Below, one piece after another: positions 63,157-64,000 of a stretch of DNA of 64,000 nt. Position numbers and translations under genes: made by a program. The stretch lies in the NCBI RefSeq assembly GCF_039613825.1, contig NZ_CP154826.1, positions 1,550,001 through 1,614,000 on the forward strand, in the 5' to 3' direction. The notes below the pieces were generated by a model that was not told where the DNA came from, made no database searches, and saw nothing but the letters and a program-made list of their open reading frames with translations. Source of the stretch: Diaminobutyricibacter sp. McL0608 (lineage in GTDB: Bacteria > Actinomycetota > Actinomycetes > Actinomycetales > Microbacteriaceae). Positions within the stretch are counted from its first letter, which is position 1. Every line of letters begins with the position of its first letter.

Positions 63157-64000
63157 ATGCCTGAGGGTCACTCCGTCCACCGCATCGCCCGGCAGTTCGC
63201 GCAGAACTTCGTTGGGCGTCGCATAGCCGTGTCGTCGCCGCAGGGTCGTTTCGCCGAAGAGGCTTCCCGGATCGACGGCCGCACGATGATCGACGCCCGA
63301 GCCGTCGGCAAGCAGATGTTCCTCGAGTTCGACAACGGGCTCTGGCTGCGCATCCACCTCGGAATCTACGGAGCCTGGGACTTCGCAGGCGAGATCTCGG
63401 TCGACCCGACCATCGCATCCGCGAACGGTCGAATGGGTCAGACGAACCAGAGGGGAACCGTACTCGACGGCGCGGGAGAGAACTCGCTTCACAGCATCGG
63501 GGCGCCGCGGCGCACCCGGCTCCGCATGTCCGAGTCGGAGAAGCTCGGAGATGAGATCACCGAGTTCCCGCCGGAGCCGATCGGCCAGGTCAGAGTCAGA
63601 CTGCTCACCGAGACGGCGGTCGCCGACCTGCGCGGCCCGACCGCGTGCGATGTGCTCGACCCCGCACAGGTCGATGCGGTGATCGCCAAACTCGGGCCGG
63701 ATCCGCTCAACGACGAGAGCGTCGACGCCGAGAACCGATTCGTCGCGACGGTCCGAAAGAAGCCGACGCCGATCGCCCTTCTGCTGATGGACCAGTCCGT
63801 CGTGAGCGGGATCGGCAATGTGTACCGGGCGGAGCTGCTGTTCCGGGCGCGCCAGAACCCGCACACGCCCGGCAGGCTCGTGACGGAGGAGACGGCGCGG
63901 GCGCTCTGGCGCGACTGGGTCCACCTTCTGCGAATCGGTTTCGAGACCGGCCAGATGATGACGATGGACGACCTCGATGACGATGCGTACCGCAAGGCGA
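63157..64000 (+). CDS. nei: Fpg/Nei-family DNA glycosylase (Nei1-like), 3' end outside window
   Basis: The first 281 codons of an endonuclease VIII type glycosylase. MPEGHSVHRIARQF gives the N-terminal Pro nucleophile and Glu of the family, VGKQMFLEFDNGLWLRIHLGIYGAW the conserved Lys and strand, and LLMDQSVVSGIGNVYRAELLFRARQNPHTPG the helix-two-turn-helix. The zinc finger would lie past the window edge. The MPEGH start matches mycobacterial Nei1, whose gene is also beside rpiB. AGGGAG lies 7 bases before the ATG. It removes oxidised bases from DNA. Confidence 0.93.
   Translation, partial: MPEGHSVHRIARQFAQNFVGRRIAVSSPQGRFAEEASRIDGRTMIDARAVGKQMFLEFDNGLWLRIHLGIYGAWDFAGEISVDPTIASANGRMGQTNQRGTVLDGAGENSLHSIGAPRRTRLRMSESEKLGDEITEFPPEPIGQVRVRLLTETAVADLRGPTACDVLDPAQVDAVIAKLGPDPLNDESVDAENRFVATVRKKPTPIALLLMDQSVVSGIGNVYRAELLFRARQNPHTPGRLVTEETARALWRDWVHLLRIGFETGQMMTMDDLDDDAYRKA

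Overview
The window is a high-GC (visually about two thirds G+C), gene-dense stretch of actinobacterial chromosome. The gene content and style point to the family Microbacteriaceae (Leifsonia-like), though the genus cannot be fixed from sequence alone. Supporting signs are a TPP-controlled ykoEDC thiamine-precursor transporter, a DUF6412-like protein beside a short YidC paralog, GAF-ANTAR and group II truncated globin genes, a maltokinase, and the pepN / rpiB / nei neighbourhood also known from Mycobacterium. There is no transposase, integrase, phage gene, plasmid gene or CRISPR array. This is core chromosome with a mild accessory flavour around 27-31 kb.

Layout. 1-6 kb: acyl-CoA ligase and an NAD(P)-binding protein (minus), DUF6412-like/YidC paralog, DUF1697 protein, and a TetR-DHA2 efflux operon. 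6-12 kb: a two-component system divergent from a lipoprotein / adaptor / MacB-type ABC export operon. 12-16 kb: aldo-keto reductase, DNA polymerase IV, EEP-family hydrolase, GerW-like protein. 16-20 kb: TPP riboswitch and ykoEDC, followed by a P-loop kinase. 20-27 kb: small metallopeptidase, MetE-like protein, secreted transglycosylase, GAF-ANTAR protein, fatty acid desaturase, maltokinase and an APH-family kinase. 27-31 kb: a zinc-ribbon microprotein, a secreted acid phosphatase with two fused HAD domains, an intergenic region crowded with inverted repeats, a small leaderless gene and a GlxA-type regulator. 31-42 kb: lipoprotein and membrane proteins, DUF2207 protein, tRNA-His, oligoribonuclease, GDSL hydrolase, thioredoxin-like protein, tRNA-Arg, MFS/LysR divergent pair, Kef-type antiporter, NAD synthetase. 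42-54 kb: second aldo-keto reductase, MsrA, an SSB paralog, EttA, thioesterases, Rieske lipoprotein, ECF sigma/anti-sigma pair, FAD dehydrogenase. 54-64 kb: truncated globin with MscS, an ABC-ABC-HK-RR operon, pepN, rpiB and the start of nei.

The most general signal is transcriptional. About twenty genes have a TAnnnT hexamer exactly 6 or 7 bases before the start codon and no convincing Shine-Dalgarno at that start, the arrangement expected of leaderless mRNAs. I used it to choose several starts and to support a 69-codon gene. Other structural signals are three very long intergenic hairpins (12.5, 46.0 and 48.4 kb), operator-like inverted repeats upstream of the TetR and LysR genes, and a cluster of CGCACTA/TAGTGCG elements upstream of the duplicated phosphatase. 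I found no clear case for a wholly new multi-gene system. The best candidates for something undescribed are the 27.1-29.6 kb block and the lipoprotein-MacB cassette at 8.1-11.7 kb.
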